This document shows, in pieces, positions 1 through 9,197 of a stretch of 64,000 nt of DNA. A model generated the notes under the pieces. The model had not been told where the DNA came from. It did no database searches and saw nothing but the letters and a program-made list of their open reading frames with translations. The translations under genes were made by a program, and so were the position numbers. Location of the stretch: positions 1-64,000 of the forward strand of contig NZ_NCSQ01000174.1 in the NCBI RefSeq assembly GCF_002105465.1, in the 5' to 3' direction. Source of the DNA: Aquidulcibacter paucihalophilus. Lineage in GTDB: Bacteria; Pseudomonadota; Alphaproteobacteria; Caulobacterales; Aquidulcibacteraceae. The first letter of the stretch is position 1. Every line of letters begins with the position of its first letter.

Positions 1-470
1 CGCGTCGCCGAAATCACAGTTATTGCGGGTGTCCAGATGGCCTGATCCCCCAAGGACACCGAGACCACAGGCGCTTTAGGGTCGCGTTCATCGCCATCGA
101 GGTGCAGACCCATTTTCGCACCCGTCCGATACAGATTGACCAAGCAGGCTTCTGGCAGGATCGGATAATTGGCGACCTGTCGCCATAGGGTGAGCAGCAC
201 GTCGGGAATCTGCGGCCAAGGCAGCCCCGTAACCGGATGGGTAGCCTGATAGCGATAGCCGCCCACGCGGTCCGATACCCAGCCAAGCGACCCCAGATTG
301 GTCATCTCAACACTGAAGGTTTTACCGGTCTTGGGCATGGTGGGGCGAAAGAATGGGGCGGCTTCTATCAAAGGCTGAAGGGTCGCCAACAGCGCCTCCT
401 GTTCGGCCCGATCCAGATAGGCGGGAAGGAAGTCAAAACCCGAATGTAATTGGCTACCCACGCATTTCAC
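1..470 (-). CDS. alkB: DNA oxidative demethylase AlkB, partial (C-terminus outside window)
   Basis: 2-oxoglutarate/Fe(II) dioxygenase that repairs 1-methyladenine and 3-methylcytosine in DNA. The minus-strand reading frame from a GTG at 470 (in-frame stop just upstream at 474-476) gives 156 residues. It contains the family blocks MTNLGSLGWVSD, a GGYRYQ..HPVTG..WP stretch, CLVNLYRTGAKMGLHLDGDE (HxD iron ligand pair) and PVVSVSLGD. The gene runs off the left edge, so the distal iron histidine and the 2-oxoglutarate-binding arginine are not visible. The last ~15 residues before the edge (after SLGDQAIW) do not look like the usual FRIGG-type continuation, so divergence or a frameshift near the edge cannot be excluded. 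It is transcribed divergently from dnaK. Family call is firm; start codon moderate. Confidence 0.8.
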   Translation of the reverse strand, partial: MKCVGSQLHSGFDFLPAYLDRAEQEALLATLQPLIEAAPFFRPTMPKTGKTFSVEMTNLGSLGWVSDRVGGYRYQATHPVTGLPWPQIPDVLLTLWRQVANYPILPEACLVNLYRTGAKMGLHLDGDERDPKAPVVSVSLGDQAIWTPAITVISAT

Positions 471-478
471 CTTCTAGC

Positions 479-508
479 CTTGCGGTCCCAGACTGCGACA
501 CCATATGA
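479..508 (+). promoter_or_regulatory. Candidate heat-shock (RpoH-type) promoter of dnaK
   Basis: A CTTGCGG element at 479-485 is followed after 15 bases by CCATATGA at 501-508. This resembles the sigma-32 pattern (CTTGAAA, 13-17 bases, CCCCATnT) and its alphaproteobacterial variant. It would give a leader of about 100 nt before dnaK. No CIRCE inverted repeat was found upstream of dnaK, which agrees with sigma-factor rather than HrcA control. Pattern match only. Confidence 0.4.
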
Positions 509-619
509 GCCTCAGCGCCCCTCACGGGCATTTTACTGGCAAAACACTATAGCCGTTCTTTTGGGCTTCCGCATGGGGGACAAAAAGATCGGTGTCCGCT
601 TTTAAGGGACTAGAAGAAC

Positions 620-2518
620 ATGAGCAAAGTCATCGGTATCGACCTCGGGACGACCAATTCCTGCGTAGCCATCATGGACGGCAAATCAGCCAAAGTGATT
701 GAAAACTCTGAAGGTGCGCGCACCACACCGTCGGTTGTCGCCTTTGCTGCAGATGGAGAGCGCCTGATTGGCCAACCGGCTCGCCGTCAAGCTGTCACCA
801 ACCCAGAACAAACCTTCTTCGCCATCAAGCGCCTTGTCGGCCGCACGTTTGACGATCCGATGGTCAAGAAGGACATCAATCTGGTTCCCTACAAAATCAC
901 CAAGGGCCCCAGCGGCGACGCTTATGTGACCGGTCGCGACAAGGATTACAGCCCTTCTGAAATCTCGGCCATGATCCTGACCAAGATGAAGGAAACGGCA
1001 GAAGCCTATTTGGGCGAAACCGTGACCCAGGCCGTCATCACCGTGCCTGCCTATTTCAACGACGCCCAGCGCCAAGCCACGAAGGATGCCGGTAAGATTG
1101 CCGGTCTGGAAGTGCTGCGCATCATCAACGAGCCAACGGCTGCGGCTTTGGCTTACGGCATGGACAAGGGTGGTAACCGCACCATCGCTGTCTATGACTT
1201 GGGCGGTGGTACGTTCGACGTGTCCGTCTTGGAAATCGGCGACGGCGTGTTTGAAGTGCGCTCCACCAATGGCGATACTTTCCTCGGCGGGGAAGACTTT
1301 GACATGCGCATCGTCGACTATCTGGCCGACGAGTTCAAAAAGGAAAAAGGCGTTGATTTGCGCAATGATAAATTGGCGCTGCAACGTCTGAAGGAAGAGG
1401 CTGAAAAGGCCAAGAAAGAGCTGTCGACCACCGCGCAATATGAAGTGAACCTGCCCTTCATCACGATGGACGCGACCGGCCCGCTTCACCTCAATCTGAA
1501 GCTGACCCGCTCGAAGCTGGAAGCTTTGGTCGATGATCTGGTTTCGCGCACAATTGATCCTTGCAAAGCTGCGTTGAAAGATGCGGGCCTGACGGCGGCC
1601 GATATTGACGAAGTCGTCCTCGTCGGCGGCATGACCCGCATGCCAAAAGTGCAAGAAGCCGTGAAGCAATTCTTCGGCAAAGAGCCACACAAGGGTGTGA
1701 ACCCTGACGAAGTGGTGGCTTTGGGTGCAGCGATCCAAGCAGGCGTGCTGCAAGGCGACGTCAAAGACGTGCTGCTGCTGGACGTCACGCCCCTGTCTTT
1801 GGGCATCGAAACCAAGGGCGGCATCTTCACCCGCCTGATCGAGCGCAACACCACCATTCCAACCAAGAAGAGCCAAGTGTTCTCGACCGCTGATGACAAT
1901 CAGTCCGCCGTGACCATCCGCGTGTTCCAAGGTGAACGCGACATGGCAGCCGACAATAAGTCGCTCGGCCAGTTCGACCTCGTCGGCATCCCACCCGCAC
2001 CTAGCGGCGTGCCACAGATTGAAGTGACCTTCGACATTGACGCCAACGGCATTGTCTCGGTCTCGGCCAAGGACAAAGCAACCAATAAAGAGCAGTCGAT
2101 CCGCATTCAGGCCAATGGCGGCCTGTCCGACGCTGACATCGAAAAGATGATCAAGGACGCCGAAGCCAATGCCGAAGCTGACAAGAAGAAGCGCGATTTG
2201 GTGGAAGCCAAGAATGGCGCGGAAAGCTCAATCCATATGGTTGAAAAGCAATTGAGCGAATTCGGCACCAAGCTGGAAGTCGCCGATCGCGAAGCCATTG
2301 AAGCCGCCGTTGCCGCTACGAAAGAAGCAGCTTTGGGTGAAGATGTCGAAGACATCCAGGCCAAGACCCAAGCTTTGATGCAGGCTGCCATGAAGATTGG
2401 CGAAGCCATGTATGCCGAGCAACAAGCCAATGCGGCCGAAGCCGATGCGAAAAAAGATGCCGGCGATGACGGCGTTGTCGACGCAGACTTCGAAGACGTC
2501 ACCGACGACAAGAAGTAA
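620..2518 (+). CDS. dnaK: Chaperone protein DnaK (Hsp70)
   Basis: ATP-dependent cytosolic Hsp70 chaperone working with DnaJ and GrpE. The 632 residues are full length. The actin-like ATPase domain begins with [10 protein letters not shown] (residues 5-14) and holds the second phosphate loop [13 protein letters not shown] near residue 195. The linker [15 protein letters not shown] near residue 387 leads into the substrate-binding beta domain and helical lid. The protein ends in an acidic tail ([12 protein letters not shown]) typical of bacterial DnaK. dnaJ follows 180 bp downstream on the same strand behind a strong hairpin, so the two are probably co-transcribed with reduced dnaJ dosage. Long antisense reading frames within it are codon-bias shadows. 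Confidence 0.98.
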   Translation: MSKVIGIDLGTTNSCVAIMDGKSAKVIENSEGARTTPSVVAFAADGERLIGQPARRQAVTNPEQTFFAIKRLVGRTFDDPMVKKDINLVPYKITKGPSGDAYVTGRDKDYSPSEISAMILTKMKETAEAYLGETVTQAVITVPAYFNDAQRQATKDAGKIAGLEVLRIINEPTAAALAYGMDKGGNRTIAVYDLGGGTFDVSVLEIGDGVFEVRSTNGDTFLGGEDFDMRIVDYLADEFKKEKGVDLRNDKLALQRLKEEAEKAKKELSTTAQYEVNLPFITMDATGPLHLNLKLTRSKLEALVDDLVSRTIDPCKAALKDAGLTAADIDEVVLVGGMTRMPKVQEAVKQFFGKEPHKGVNPDEVVALGAAIQAGVLQGDVKDVLLLDVTPLSLGIETKGGIFTRLIERNTTIPTKKSQVFSTADDNQSAVTIRVFQGERDMAADNKSLGQFDLVGIPPAPSGVPQIEVTFDIDANGIVSVSAKDKATNKEQSIRIQANGGLSDADIEKMIKDAEANAEADKKKRDLVEAKNGAESSIHMVEKQLSEFGTKLEVADREAIEAAVAATKEAALGEDVEDIQAKTQALMQAAMKIGEAMYAEQQANAAEADAKKDAGDDGVVDADFEDVTDDKK

Positions 2519-2524
2519 TCGAAA

Positions 2525-2568
2525 TACCCCCTTGCGCATGGGCCACGAGGTTCGTGCGCAAGGGGGTA
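2525..2568 (+). terminator. Long perfect hairpin between dnaK and dnaJ (attenuator or processing site)
   Basis: TACCCCCTTGCGCA (2525-2538) is exactly complementary to 2555-2568, giving a 14-bp stem with a 16-base loop seven bases after the dnaK stop. No run of T follows, so it is more likely a partial terminator, an RNase processing point or a 3' stabiliser of dnaK mRNA than a full terminator. Confidence 0.7.
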
Positions 2569-2697
2569 AGCTTCGGGCCTTGGTTGACGGACGCACCGCC
2601 TCTCCCTCCCTCAAGCCAAGCCCCAGGTGTTTGCTGAGACACGTCCAGCGGCACAGAGCGTTTCTAGCCATTAAACCTGCTCTTATTCGGGGATCCT

Positions 2698-3840
2698 ATG
2701 AGCGACGATTATTATGATCTTCTGGGCGTAGCCCGTGATGCGGACGAGGCGGCGCTGAAAAGCGCCTACCGCAAGAAGGCCATGCAATGGCACCCCGACA
2801 AAAACCCCGGCAATGCCGAGGCTGAGGCAAAATTCAAAGACATTAACGAGGCTTATGCAGCCCTGTCTGATCCGCAAAAGCGCGCAGTCTATGATCGCTA
2901 TGGCAAGGCGGGCCTCAATGGCGGCATGGGCGGTGGCGGTGGCGGCGGCTTCCAAGGCGATGCTGGCGACATTTTTGAATCTGTCTTTGGCGACATTTTT
3001 GGCGAAGTCTTTGGCGGTCGACGCACCCAACAACGCGCAGGCCCGGCGCGCGGTGCAGACTTGCGCTATGACTTTGAAATCACGCTAGAGGAAGCTTTCC
3101 GCGGCAAGGACGCCGAGCTGACCATCCCGACCAATCAGGTCTGCGATGTCTGCGATGGTTCTGGCGCAGAGCCTGGTACCCGCCCCGAAGTGTGCCCAAC
3201 CTGTAGCGGCACGGGCCAAGTTCGCGCCCAACAGGGCTTCTTCATGATGCAGCGGACCTGCCCGACCTGTCATGGCCGTGGCACCATCATCAAAAAGCCC
3301 TGCAAATCCTGCCACGGCCATGGCACCAAGCAAGTGGAACGCACCCTGTCGGTCGCCATCCCGGCTGGGGTTGAAGATGGCACGCGCGTCCGCCTGACCG
3401 GTGAAGGCGAATTGGGTGCCCGCGGTGGCCCGCGCGGCGACCTTTATGTGTTCTTGTCGGTCAAGAAGCATGACTTGTTTGAGCGCGACGGCCCAAGCCT
3501 TTATTGCCGCATCCCCGTCACCATGACGACTGCGGCTTTAGGCGGCAAGATCGAAGTCCCCACAATTGATGGCGGCAAGGCCGAACTGGATATCCCGGAA
3601 GGCAGCCAAACCGGGCGGCGCATCCGCCTGCGCCATCATGGCATGACAACACTGAAATCAGCCCTGCGTGGCGACATGCATGTCGAACTCTTCGTCGAAA
3701 CCCCGCGCAACTTAACTGCCCGACAAAAGGAATTATTGCGCGAATTTGCCGGCCAATGCGGCGAAAAGAGCCATCCAGAGCACACAGGCTTTTTCGATAA
3801 AGCCAAGGGCTTTTGGGATAAAGTGACCGGGACGGAGTGA
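2698..3840 (+). CDS. dnaJ: Chaperone protein DnaJ (Hsp40)
   Basis: Co-chaperone that delivers unfolded clients to DnaK and stimulates its ATPase. The 380 residues show the complete type I layout. The J domain has HPD at residues 32-34. A Gly-rich/GF linker follows (about 77-110, including a run of glycines). Four zinc-binding CxxCxGxG repeats are present ([32 protein letters not shown]). The C-terminal substrate-binding domains end the protein. The start ATG at 2698 is preceded by a GGGGAT ribosome-binding sequence. Its TGA directly abuts the stop codon of the convergent gene at 3841 with no intergenic base, so there is no room for a conventional terminator. Confidence 0.98.
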   Translation: MSDDYYDLLGVARDADEAALKSAYRKKAMQWHPDKNPGNAEAEAKFKDINEAYAALSDPQKRAVYDRYGKAGLNGGMGGGGGGGFQGDAGDIFESVFGDIFGEVFGGRRTQQRAGPARGADLRYDFEITLEEAFRGKDAELTIPTNQVCDVCDGSGAEPGTRPEVCPTCSGTGQVRAQQGFFMMQRTCPTCHGRGTIIKKPCKSCHGHGTKQVERTLSVAIPAGVEDGTRVRLTGEGELGARGGPRGDLYVFLSVKKHDLFERDGPSLYCRIPVTMTTAALGGKIEVPTIDGGKAELDIPEGSQTGRRIRLRHHGMTTLKSALRGDMHVELFVETPRNLTARQKELLREFAGQCGEKSHPEHTGFFDKAKGFWDKVTGTE

Positions 3841-4302
3841 TTAGCCAGCCTTCGGCGGTCGTTTGGCCATGAGGGTGCGGGTCATGACGCTCATCACCAA
3901 GAGGCCATCTTGATCTTGCACTTCGTGGCTGGCGGTCAGCACGCCTTCGCGGTCATTGCGATCTTCGGTCGCCAGAAAGGTCAGGCGCACCGATAATTCT
4001 TCCCCGGCATAAACCGCTTTATAATAGCGCAAGGCGTCTTGGCCCAAGCGCTGCAGCACCGGCCATTCGCGGGTTTCTTCCCACAGCATACGCCGCCACA
4101 GGGCGTAGATATGGCTTTCCGCTGCGCGCGGCCCTGCCCCTTCGCGGCCCTTCTCGCTGGCCTTTAACGGCAGATTGGGGGCAAAGCGCTCGTGAAACAG
4201 GGCTATATCCTCTGCGCTTACCAAAGCTGCACCGAAATCATAGGTCCGCCCGACAATGATATCTTCAAACCACCATCCTGGTTGTCTCGGCAAAATGCTC
4301 AC
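3841..4302 (-). CDS. MaoC-like hot-dog fold protein without an obvious hydratase dyad
   Basis: The 153 residues open like alphaproteobacterial MaoC-type acyl dehydratases (LPRQPGWWFEDIIVGRTYDFG, then an SAEDIALFHERFAP helix) and end with the usual hot-dog strands (YKAVYAGEELSVRLTF, MSVMTRTLMAKRP). In the family the helix is normally followed by a D-x4-H or PFHxD catalytic segment and a GGLIASGWH loop. Here the equivalent region reads FAPNLPLKAS and PRAAESHIYALWRRM, so those residues are not evident. It may therefore be a catalytically inactive or thioesterase-like hot-dog protein. It is encoded alone, convergent with dnaJ and divergent from the dsbD-like gene. No specific substrate can be named. 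Confidence 0.75.
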   Translation of the reverse strand: MSILPRQPGWWFEDIIVGRTYDFGAALVSAEDIALFHERFAPNLPLKASEKGREGAGPRAAESHIYALWRRMLWEETREWPVLQRLGQDALRYYKAVYAGEELSVRLTFLATEDRNDREGVLTASHEVQDQDGLLVMSVMTRTLMAKRPPKAG

Positions 4303-4488
4303 GCAGAAGTCCTTTCTGTTTTCGGCCGCCCAAAAGGGTTTTCATCCGAAGCCATGACGGTGGGTTATTTCGCACGGATTTTCCAGCCCTAGTTTCCATC
4401 ATCACAGTGTTTTTCTGCGCGACCCAGACCCGCGCCATTGGCCAGAAGTTCGAAGGACGCTAAGTAAGGCTGGAAAAGGACTGTCTGT

Positions 4489-6591
4489 ATGAAACGCGCC
4501 CTCTTGGCACTCTGGCTCTTGCTCTGTTGGGTTAGCTTGGCACATGCGCAAGTGCCTGCTGCGGTCTCTACGCCGATTGGTGTCAGCGCCAGCTCGCAAA
4601 ATGTTGAGATCACGCTGATCAGCGAGCGGGCGGCAGTTCAGCCCGGTGATGTCTTCCACCTGGCCATTCGGCAAAAGATCGCGCGCGACTGGCATACCTA
4701 TTGGCGCAATCCGGGCGATTCTGGAGAGCCAACGTATCTGACCTGGACTTTGCCGGACGGGGTGAAGGCGGGCGAGATCAAATGGCCAGCCCCCACCGCC
4801 ATCCCCTTTGGCCCACTCGTCAATTATGGCTTTTCCAATTCGGTTGTTCTGCCGGTTGAAGTGCAAATTCCCGCTTCGGCCAAGCCGGGCACCAGCCTGT
4901 CGCTGAAGGTCGATGCCACGTGGCTTGAATGCGCAGACGTCTGTATTCCAGGCGAAGGCAGCGTGGCGCTCACCTTGCCCGTGGAAGCCAAAAAGCGCGA
5001 TGGTGGCGATGCGTCGGCCATCCAATCTGCCCTCTCCGGCCTGCCTAAGCCCTTGCCGGGAAAGGCGCATCTGACTGATCTCGGCGCGGGCGGCCTGCAA
5101 TTGGTGGTCACAGGTGTACCTGCTGCGGGTAAAGCCTATTTCTTCCCCTACGAGCTGAAGATCGGTGCCTTGGTTGATTTTGCCGCACCGCAAGAATTTG
5201 TGCGCGGCAAGGATGGCTTTGGTCTCAATCTGGTAAAGTCCAAGTCACTGCCAGAGCCCTTTGTTGGCCCGTTTGAGGGTGTCTTGGTGATTGGCGAAGG
5301 CACTGATGGCAAAGCCTATCGCCTCAGCGCCGATTTGATCGCTGCCGCCCCGATAGCGGCGGTTGCGGGAACGGCTGCAGACGGCAGCAGGCACATTGGC
5401 CTTTTGCAAGCGCTCTTCTTCGCCCTTTTGGGCGGATTGATCTTAAACCTGATGCCGTGCGTTTTCCCGATCCTCTCCATGAAGGCCCTGGGCTTGCTGG
5501 AGGCTTCTCACGGCGACAAGGCCGAAGCCCGTACGCACGGCTTATGGTATGGGTTTGGGGTGCTGGCTTGTTTCCTTGGGCTGGCCGGTCTGTTGATCGG
5601 CCTGAAAGCCGCCGGCATGGCCATTGGCTGGGGCTTTCAACTGCAATCGCCTGCGATCATCGTTGGCCTTGCGGTCTTGATGGTGTTGATCGGCTTCAAT
5701 CTGTTGGGCTTTTTTGAAATTGGCACCTCGCTACAGGGCGCAGGCGCAGGCCTTGCGGGCAAAAGCGGGCATGCAGGCTCTTTCTTTACCGGCGTCTTGG
5801 CCGTCGTGGTTGCCGCCCCCTGTACCGCGCCTTTCATGGGCGTGGCCTTGGGCTTTGCCGCAACCCAGCCCGCGCTTGGGGCCTTGAGCGTTTTTGCAGC
5901 CTTGGGCGTGGGCTTTGCCGCACCCTTTGTGGCGCTAACCTTCATGCCGGGCCTCATGCGCGCTTTGCCCCGCCCCGGGCCGTGGATGAGCCGCCTACGC
6001 GAGGCCTTGTCCTTCCCTATGTTCGCCACGGCTATTTGGTTGATCTGGGTCAGTAGCGCCCAAGTTGGTCAAACAGGGGTTTTGGCAGCTCTGGGTGGCG
6101 TTTTGTTTGCAGGCCTTGCGGTATGGATTTGGCGGACTTGGCAGGGCAAAGCGGGGCGAGCCCTTGCCCTCGTGATCCTGATTTCAGGCCTTGTTGGGGC
6201 CGGGGCCTATGTCACCCAAGCCCCTGCAAAAGCCGCCGATGCTGCTGCCACAAGCTTGGGTGGCGAGCCTTGGACGCCTGCCCGCGTCGAGGCCCTACAA
6301 CAAGAGGGCAAGACCGTGTTCGTCAATTTCACCGCTGACTGGTGCGTGACCTGTAAGGTCAATGAAGTCACGGTCTTTGCCGATCCTGACGTGCGCGAAG
6401 CCCTCAATGGCGAGAAGGCCGTCTATCTGGTCGCCGACTGGACCAGTCGCGATGATGTGATTGCCCAAGCGCTGGCAAGCCACGGGCGTGTGGGTGTACC
6501 CCTTTATCTGGTCTATAAGCCCGGTGTGGCCGAACCCAAGATCCTACCGCAGCTCTTGAACGCAGAAATGGTCAAAGCCGCCCTGAATTAG
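4489..6591 (+). CDS. DsbD/ScsB-type thiol:disulfide interchange protein
   Basis: Inner-membrane reductase that moves electrons from cytosolic thioredoxin to periplasmic thiol proteins. The 700 residues comprise a signal peptide (MKRALLALWLLLCWVSLAHA), an N-terminal DsbD-alpha-like immunoglobulin-fold domain with a Cys pair (CADVC, C148 and C152), a CcdA/DsbD-beta membrane domain of about eight helices with its Cys pair at LMPCVFP (C324) and VAAPCTAP (C445), and a C-terminal thioredoxin-like domain with WCVTC (C619, C622). The large N-terminal domain is closer to the ScsB type than to E. coli DsbD. A periplasmic redoxin gene follows 11 bp downstream and is probably a redox partner. An AAGGA sequence precedes the ATG. 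Confidence 0.9.
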   Translation: MKRALLALWLLLCWVSLAHAQVPAAVSTPIGVSASSQNVEITLISERAAVQPGDVFHLAIRQKIARDWHTYWRNPGDSGEPTYLTWTLPDGVKAGEIKWPAPTAIPFGPLVNYGFSNSVVLPVEVQIPASAKPGTSLSLKVDATWLECADVCIPGEGSVALTLPVEAKKRDGGDASAIQSALSGLPKPLPGKAHLTDLGAGGLQLVVTGVPAAGKAYFFPYELKIGALVDFAAPQEFVRGKDGFGLNLVKSKSLPEPFVGPFEGVLVIGEGTDGKAYRLSADLIAAAPIAAVAGTAADGSRHIGLLQALFFALLGGLILNLMPCVFPILSMKALGLLEASHGDKAEARTHGLWYGFGVLACFLGLAGLLIGLKAAGMAIGWGFQLQSPAIIVGLAVLMVLIGFNLLGFFEIGTSLQGAGAGLAGKSGHAGSFFTGVLAVVVAAPCTAPFMGVALGFAATQPALGALSVFAALGVGFAAPFVALTFMPGLMRALPRPGPWMSRLREALSFPMFATAIWLIWVSSAQVGQTGVLAALGGVLFAGLAVWIWRTWQGKAGRALALVILISGLVGAGAYVTQAPAKAADAAATSLGGEPWTPARVEALQQEGKTVFVNFTADWCVTCKVNEVTVFADPDVREALNGEKAVYLVADWTSRDDVIAQALASHGRVGVPLYLVYKPGVAEPKILPQLLNAEMVKAALN

Positions 6592-6602
6592 GAGGAAAGC
6601 CG

Positions 6603-7271
6603 ATGAGATTTGTTTGGCTAGCAGCCGCACTGGCTTTGGCAAGCTTCACTTTGGTCGATAGTCGCGCAGGCGGTATGTTTTCCCCGACCGAGCCCAATTC
6701 CCATCCTAAAACCAAGGGCGTCCCGCCGGTCCCCGGTGCCATGGCCCCCAGCATTTCGATGCAGGACACCAGTGGACGCAAATTTAACTTAAGCGCCTAT
6801 CGCGGCAAAATTGTCGTTCTGGAATGGACCAATTTTGAATGCCCCTATGTCGCGCGGCACTATAACAGCGGGTCGATGCAAGCAGTTCAAGCCGCCGCCC
6901 TAAAAGAGGGCGTTGTGTGGTTGACGATCTTTTCCTCCGCCCCAGGCAAGCAAGGCTATCAGGATGCGCGGGGTGCCGATTATTTCACCGCCGAAAAAGG
7001 CGCTAAACCCACCGCCAAAGTGCTGGACCCAACCGGGGTTGTCGGTCGCGCCTTTGGTGCCGGGACAACCCCGCATATGTTTGTGATCGATGAGACGGGC
7101 CATATTGTCTATGCCGGGGCGATTGACGACCAACCGCGCGCGGTTCTGCCCGCAGGGGCTGTGCCGCGTAATTATGTGCGCGAGGCGATCACAGCGGTCA
7201 AAAACAAACAAGCCCCCGCCATCCGCGCAACGGCGGCTTACGGCTGTTCGATCAAATATGCGGGCAATTAG
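6603..7271 (+). CDS. Exported thioredoxin-fold redoxin
   Basis: The 222-residue AhpC/TlpA-like redoxin starts with a signal peptide ([22 protein letters not shown]) and has a thioredoxin-fold core ([20 protein letters not shown], then [15 protein letters not shown]). Instead of CxxC it has a single active-site cysteine (C80 in FECPYV) plus a second conserved one near the C-terminus (C215 in YGCSIKY), an arrangement suggesting a peroxiredoxin-like or resolving-cysteine chemistry. It is co-directional with and 11 bp behind the DsbD/ScsB gene, with a GGAGG-type ribosome site in the gap, so DsbD probably keeps it reduced. Its stop codon overlaps that of convergent prfA by three bases. The actual substrate is unknown. 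Confidence 0.85.
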   Translation: MRFVWLAAALALASFTLVDSRAGGMFSPTEPNSHPKTKGVPPVPGAMAPSISMQDTSGRKFNLSAYRGKIVVLEWTNFECPYVARHYNSGSMQAVQAAALKEGVVWLTIFSSAPGKQGYQDARGADYFTAEKGAKPTAKVLDPTGVVGRAFGAGTTPHMFVIDETGHIVYAGAIDDQPRAVLPAGAVPRNYVREAITAVKNKQAPAIRATAAYGCSIKYAGN

Positions 7272-8341
7272 TCGTCGGCTTCTGCCAAGCGGCGGGCCGT
7301 GTCATCGGCGATGAGCGCCTCGATCATTTCGTCTAGGCCGCTACCTTCCAACAACGTGTCGAGCTTATAGAGCGTCAGATTGATGCGGTGATCGGTGACG
7401 CGGCCTTGCGGAAAATTATAGGTGCGAATGCGTTCAGACCGATCGCCAGAGCCGACTTGAGATTGGCGGCTGGCAGAACGCTCGGCGGCAAGGGCCGCGC
7501 GCTGTTGCTCATAGAGGCGGGCCTTCAAAGTCCGCATCGCATTGGCGCGGTTTTGGTGCTGCGACTTTTCCGACGAGGTCACCACGATCCCGCTGGGGAT
7601 GTGGGTCAGGCGGACCGCCGAATCCGTCTTGTTGACGTGTTGCCCCCCCGCGCCGGAGGAACGATACGTGTCGATGCGAATGTCTTTTTCGTGGATTTCA
7701 ATCTCCACATCTTCACGCGCCGGTAGAACGGCGACGGTGGCAGCAGAGGTATGGATACGCCCGCCTGCTTCGGTAACGGGGACGCGCTGAACCCGATGCA
7801 CACCGCTCTCAAACTTCAAACGGCCAAAGGCCCCCTCGCCCGATACTGAGGCGATGATTTCCTTATAGCCGCCCATTTCCCCGTCTGAAACGCTTTCCAC
7901 TTCAACCCGCCAGCCGCGCGTGGCGGCATAGCGCTGATACATGCGAAAAAGATCACCTGCGAAGAGAGCAGCTTCATCGCCACCGGTCCCGGCGCGCACT
8001 TCCAAGATCACATCGGCTTCGTCGTCGGCATCCTTGGGTAAGAGCAAGATTTGTAACTCTTGCTCCATGGTCGGGATGGATGCGCGCAGGAGTTCGAGCT
8101 CGGCCTGGGCCATCTGCGCCATTTCATCGTGGCTGGGCAGATCGAAGATCATTTGCTCCAACTCCACCCGCTCAGCGCGCGCCTTTTCAAGCGCGCGGAT
8201 CGCGTCTGCTACTGGGGCAAGGCTAGAGCGCTCCTTAGACAGACGCATGATCTCGCCCCCGTCTGAACAAACAGACAAACGGGCATCGATCTCGTCAAAG
8301 CGGTCGAGAACACGAAAGAGACGATCTTGGGTCAGGCGCAT
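7268..8341 (-). CDS. prfA: Peptide chain release factor 1
   Basis: Reads UAA and UAG stop codons and triggers hydrolysis of peptidyl-tRNA on the ribosome. The 357 residues from ATG at 8341 place the stop-codon-reading PxT motif (PVT) at residues 188-190 and the catalytic GGQ at 232-234, almost the same numbering as E. coli RF1. That is why this start is preferred over an ATG 51 bases upstream that would add [17 protein letters not shown]. The ribosome-binding site is weak. It is convergent with the redoxin gene with overlapping stop codons. No prmC follows in the expected place; the gene stands alone. Confidence 0.96.
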   Translation of the reverse strand: MRLTQDRLFRVLDRFDEIDARLSVCSDGGEIMRLSKERSSLAPVADAIRALEKARAERVELEQMIFDLPSHDEMAQMAQAELELLRASIPTMEQELQILLLPKDADDEADVILEVRAGTGGDEAALFAGDLFRMYQRYAATRGWRVEVESVSDGEMGGYKEIIASVSGEGAFGRLKFESGVHRVQRVPVTEAGGRIHTSAATVAVLPAREDVEIEIHEKDIRIDTYRSSGAGGQHVNKTDSAVRLTHIPSGIVVTSSEKSQHQNRANAMRTLKARLYEQQRAALAAERSASRQSQVGSGDRSERIRTYNFPQGRVTDHRINLTLYKLDTLLEGSGLDEMIEALIADDTARRLAEADD

Positions 8342-8434
8342 GAGACCGCGGCGGTTAGCATGACATGGGCGGGTCGGTCGAGGGATGGACACACAAGCGC
8401 GGCACAGAAGTCTGTCGCGCAGCGTGGCTCAAAC

Positions 8435-8465
8435 GAAAAACGCGACCCCGAAAGGTCGCGCTTTT
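8435..8465 (-). terminator. Rho-independent terminator of rpmB (bidirectional-looking)
   Basis: A perfect 7-bp stem CGCGACC (8441-8447) / GGTCGCG (8454-8460) with a 6-base loop is followed on the minus strand by a run of five T (8440-8436). It lies about 55 bp after the rpmB stop. The plus strand also has four T after the stem, so it could insulate in both directions. Confidence 0.85.
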
Positions 8466-8512
8466 AAGCCTGTTGGGCTTGGGTTGTGGACGACCACGGC
8501 CCAAAACCAGAA

Positions 8513-8809
8513 TTAGGCAGCCGCTTGCTCAGCCAGCTTTGCCTTGATGTCGCGACGGATCTTGCGTGCGCGGTCCGACATCTTGGTCTCGTCGATCTTC
8601 ACAATATAGCCATCAAGGCCACCATTGTGATCCACGGAGCGCAGGGCTGCCATGGTGATGCGCAATTTGAACGCGCGACCCAAAGCGTCCGACGCCAAGG
8701 TGACGTCTTGCAGGTTTGGCAAATAGCGACGCTTGGTCTTAATGTTGGAGTGGCTGACGATGTGGCCAACCATTGGTCCGGTTCCAGTCAATTCGCAACG
8801 GCGCGACAT
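8513..8809 (-). CDS. rpmB: 50S ribosomal protein L28
   Basis: Large-subunit ribosomal protein of 98 residues. The start MSRRCELTGTGPMVGHIVSHS, then NIKTKRRYLPNLQ, is the L28 signature. The C-terminal half (DGYIVKIDETKMSDRARKIRRDI) is the extension usual in alphaproteobacteria. Monocistronic: a terminator lies just downstream and a candidate promoter with a 137-nt leader upstream. The zinc-coordinating cysteines of some bacterial L28 proteins are not present apart from C5. Confidence 0.97.
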   Translation of the reverse strand: MSRRCELTGTGPMVGHIVSHSNIKTKRRYLPNLQDVTLASDALGRAFKLRITMAALRSVDHNGGLDGYIVKIDETKMSDRARKIRRDIKAKLAEQAAA

Positions 8810-9197
8810 GGCGATTTCTCTCTTGTTAAAGCCTTGTCACCCTCGAAGAAGAGTGCTCATCGGCGAATTCGTGATTTCTGCCTTGCCTTGACCCTACAGC
8901 CCACATCATCATCGTGGGCCGGGAACGGGACAGACTAGCCAGAAGAGGGGCGCGGATACGGGTTTGTGAGAATAAAGTCAAGACAAAGGGCGGTTTCAAA
9001 CTGCCAAACCGATGTGGAGCGTGGCGGCTGTGCCAACTGGCTTCACCCAACCGCTTTTTGCCGCTTTCTCATCAGATATTAACTTTATCGCCGCACTGAA
9101 GCCGTATTCCTTTTCTAGGTGTCGATTCTAATAGTCTCGTTCCTAACTTCTGTTCGCGCGAGCAGAGCTGACCCATGAACCCATTAGTGAGGCGTGT
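8810..9197. other. 388-bp gene-free region between divergent rpmB and tolQ
   Basis: Short open frames here have no recognisable protein character. The region holds the candidate rpmB promoter and leader hairpin, a second small hairpin (8991-8996 with 9006-9011) and, nearer tolQ, an A+T-rich stretch (9075-9140) that presumably carries the tol promoter, though I cannot point to convincing boxes. The thioesterase gene ybgC that often heads the tol operon is absent. Confidence 0.6.
8953..8981 (-). promoter_or_regulatory. Candidate rpmB promoter
   Basis: On the minus strand TTGACT (8981-8976), 17 bases and TATCCG (8958-8953) form a vegetative-type promoter. The predicted leader to the rpmB ATG is about 137 nt and contains a perfect hairpin GCCCAC/GTGGGC (8899-8904 and 8914-8919, loop of three ATC repeats) that could serve translational or transcriptional feedback. 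Confidence 0.4.

Noticed and set aside
532..553. TTTACT...TATAGC as a vegetative dnaK promoter
   Set aside because: The spacing between the hexamers is only 10 bases.
481..619. CIRCE/HrcA operator upstream of dnaK
   Set aside because: No TTAGCACTC-N9-GAGTGCTAA or near match is present.
686..1930. 414-codon open frame antisense to dnaK
   Set aside because: Its frame follows from the codon bias of dnaK, the translated product is compositionally odd and has no domain, and dnaK is unambiguous.
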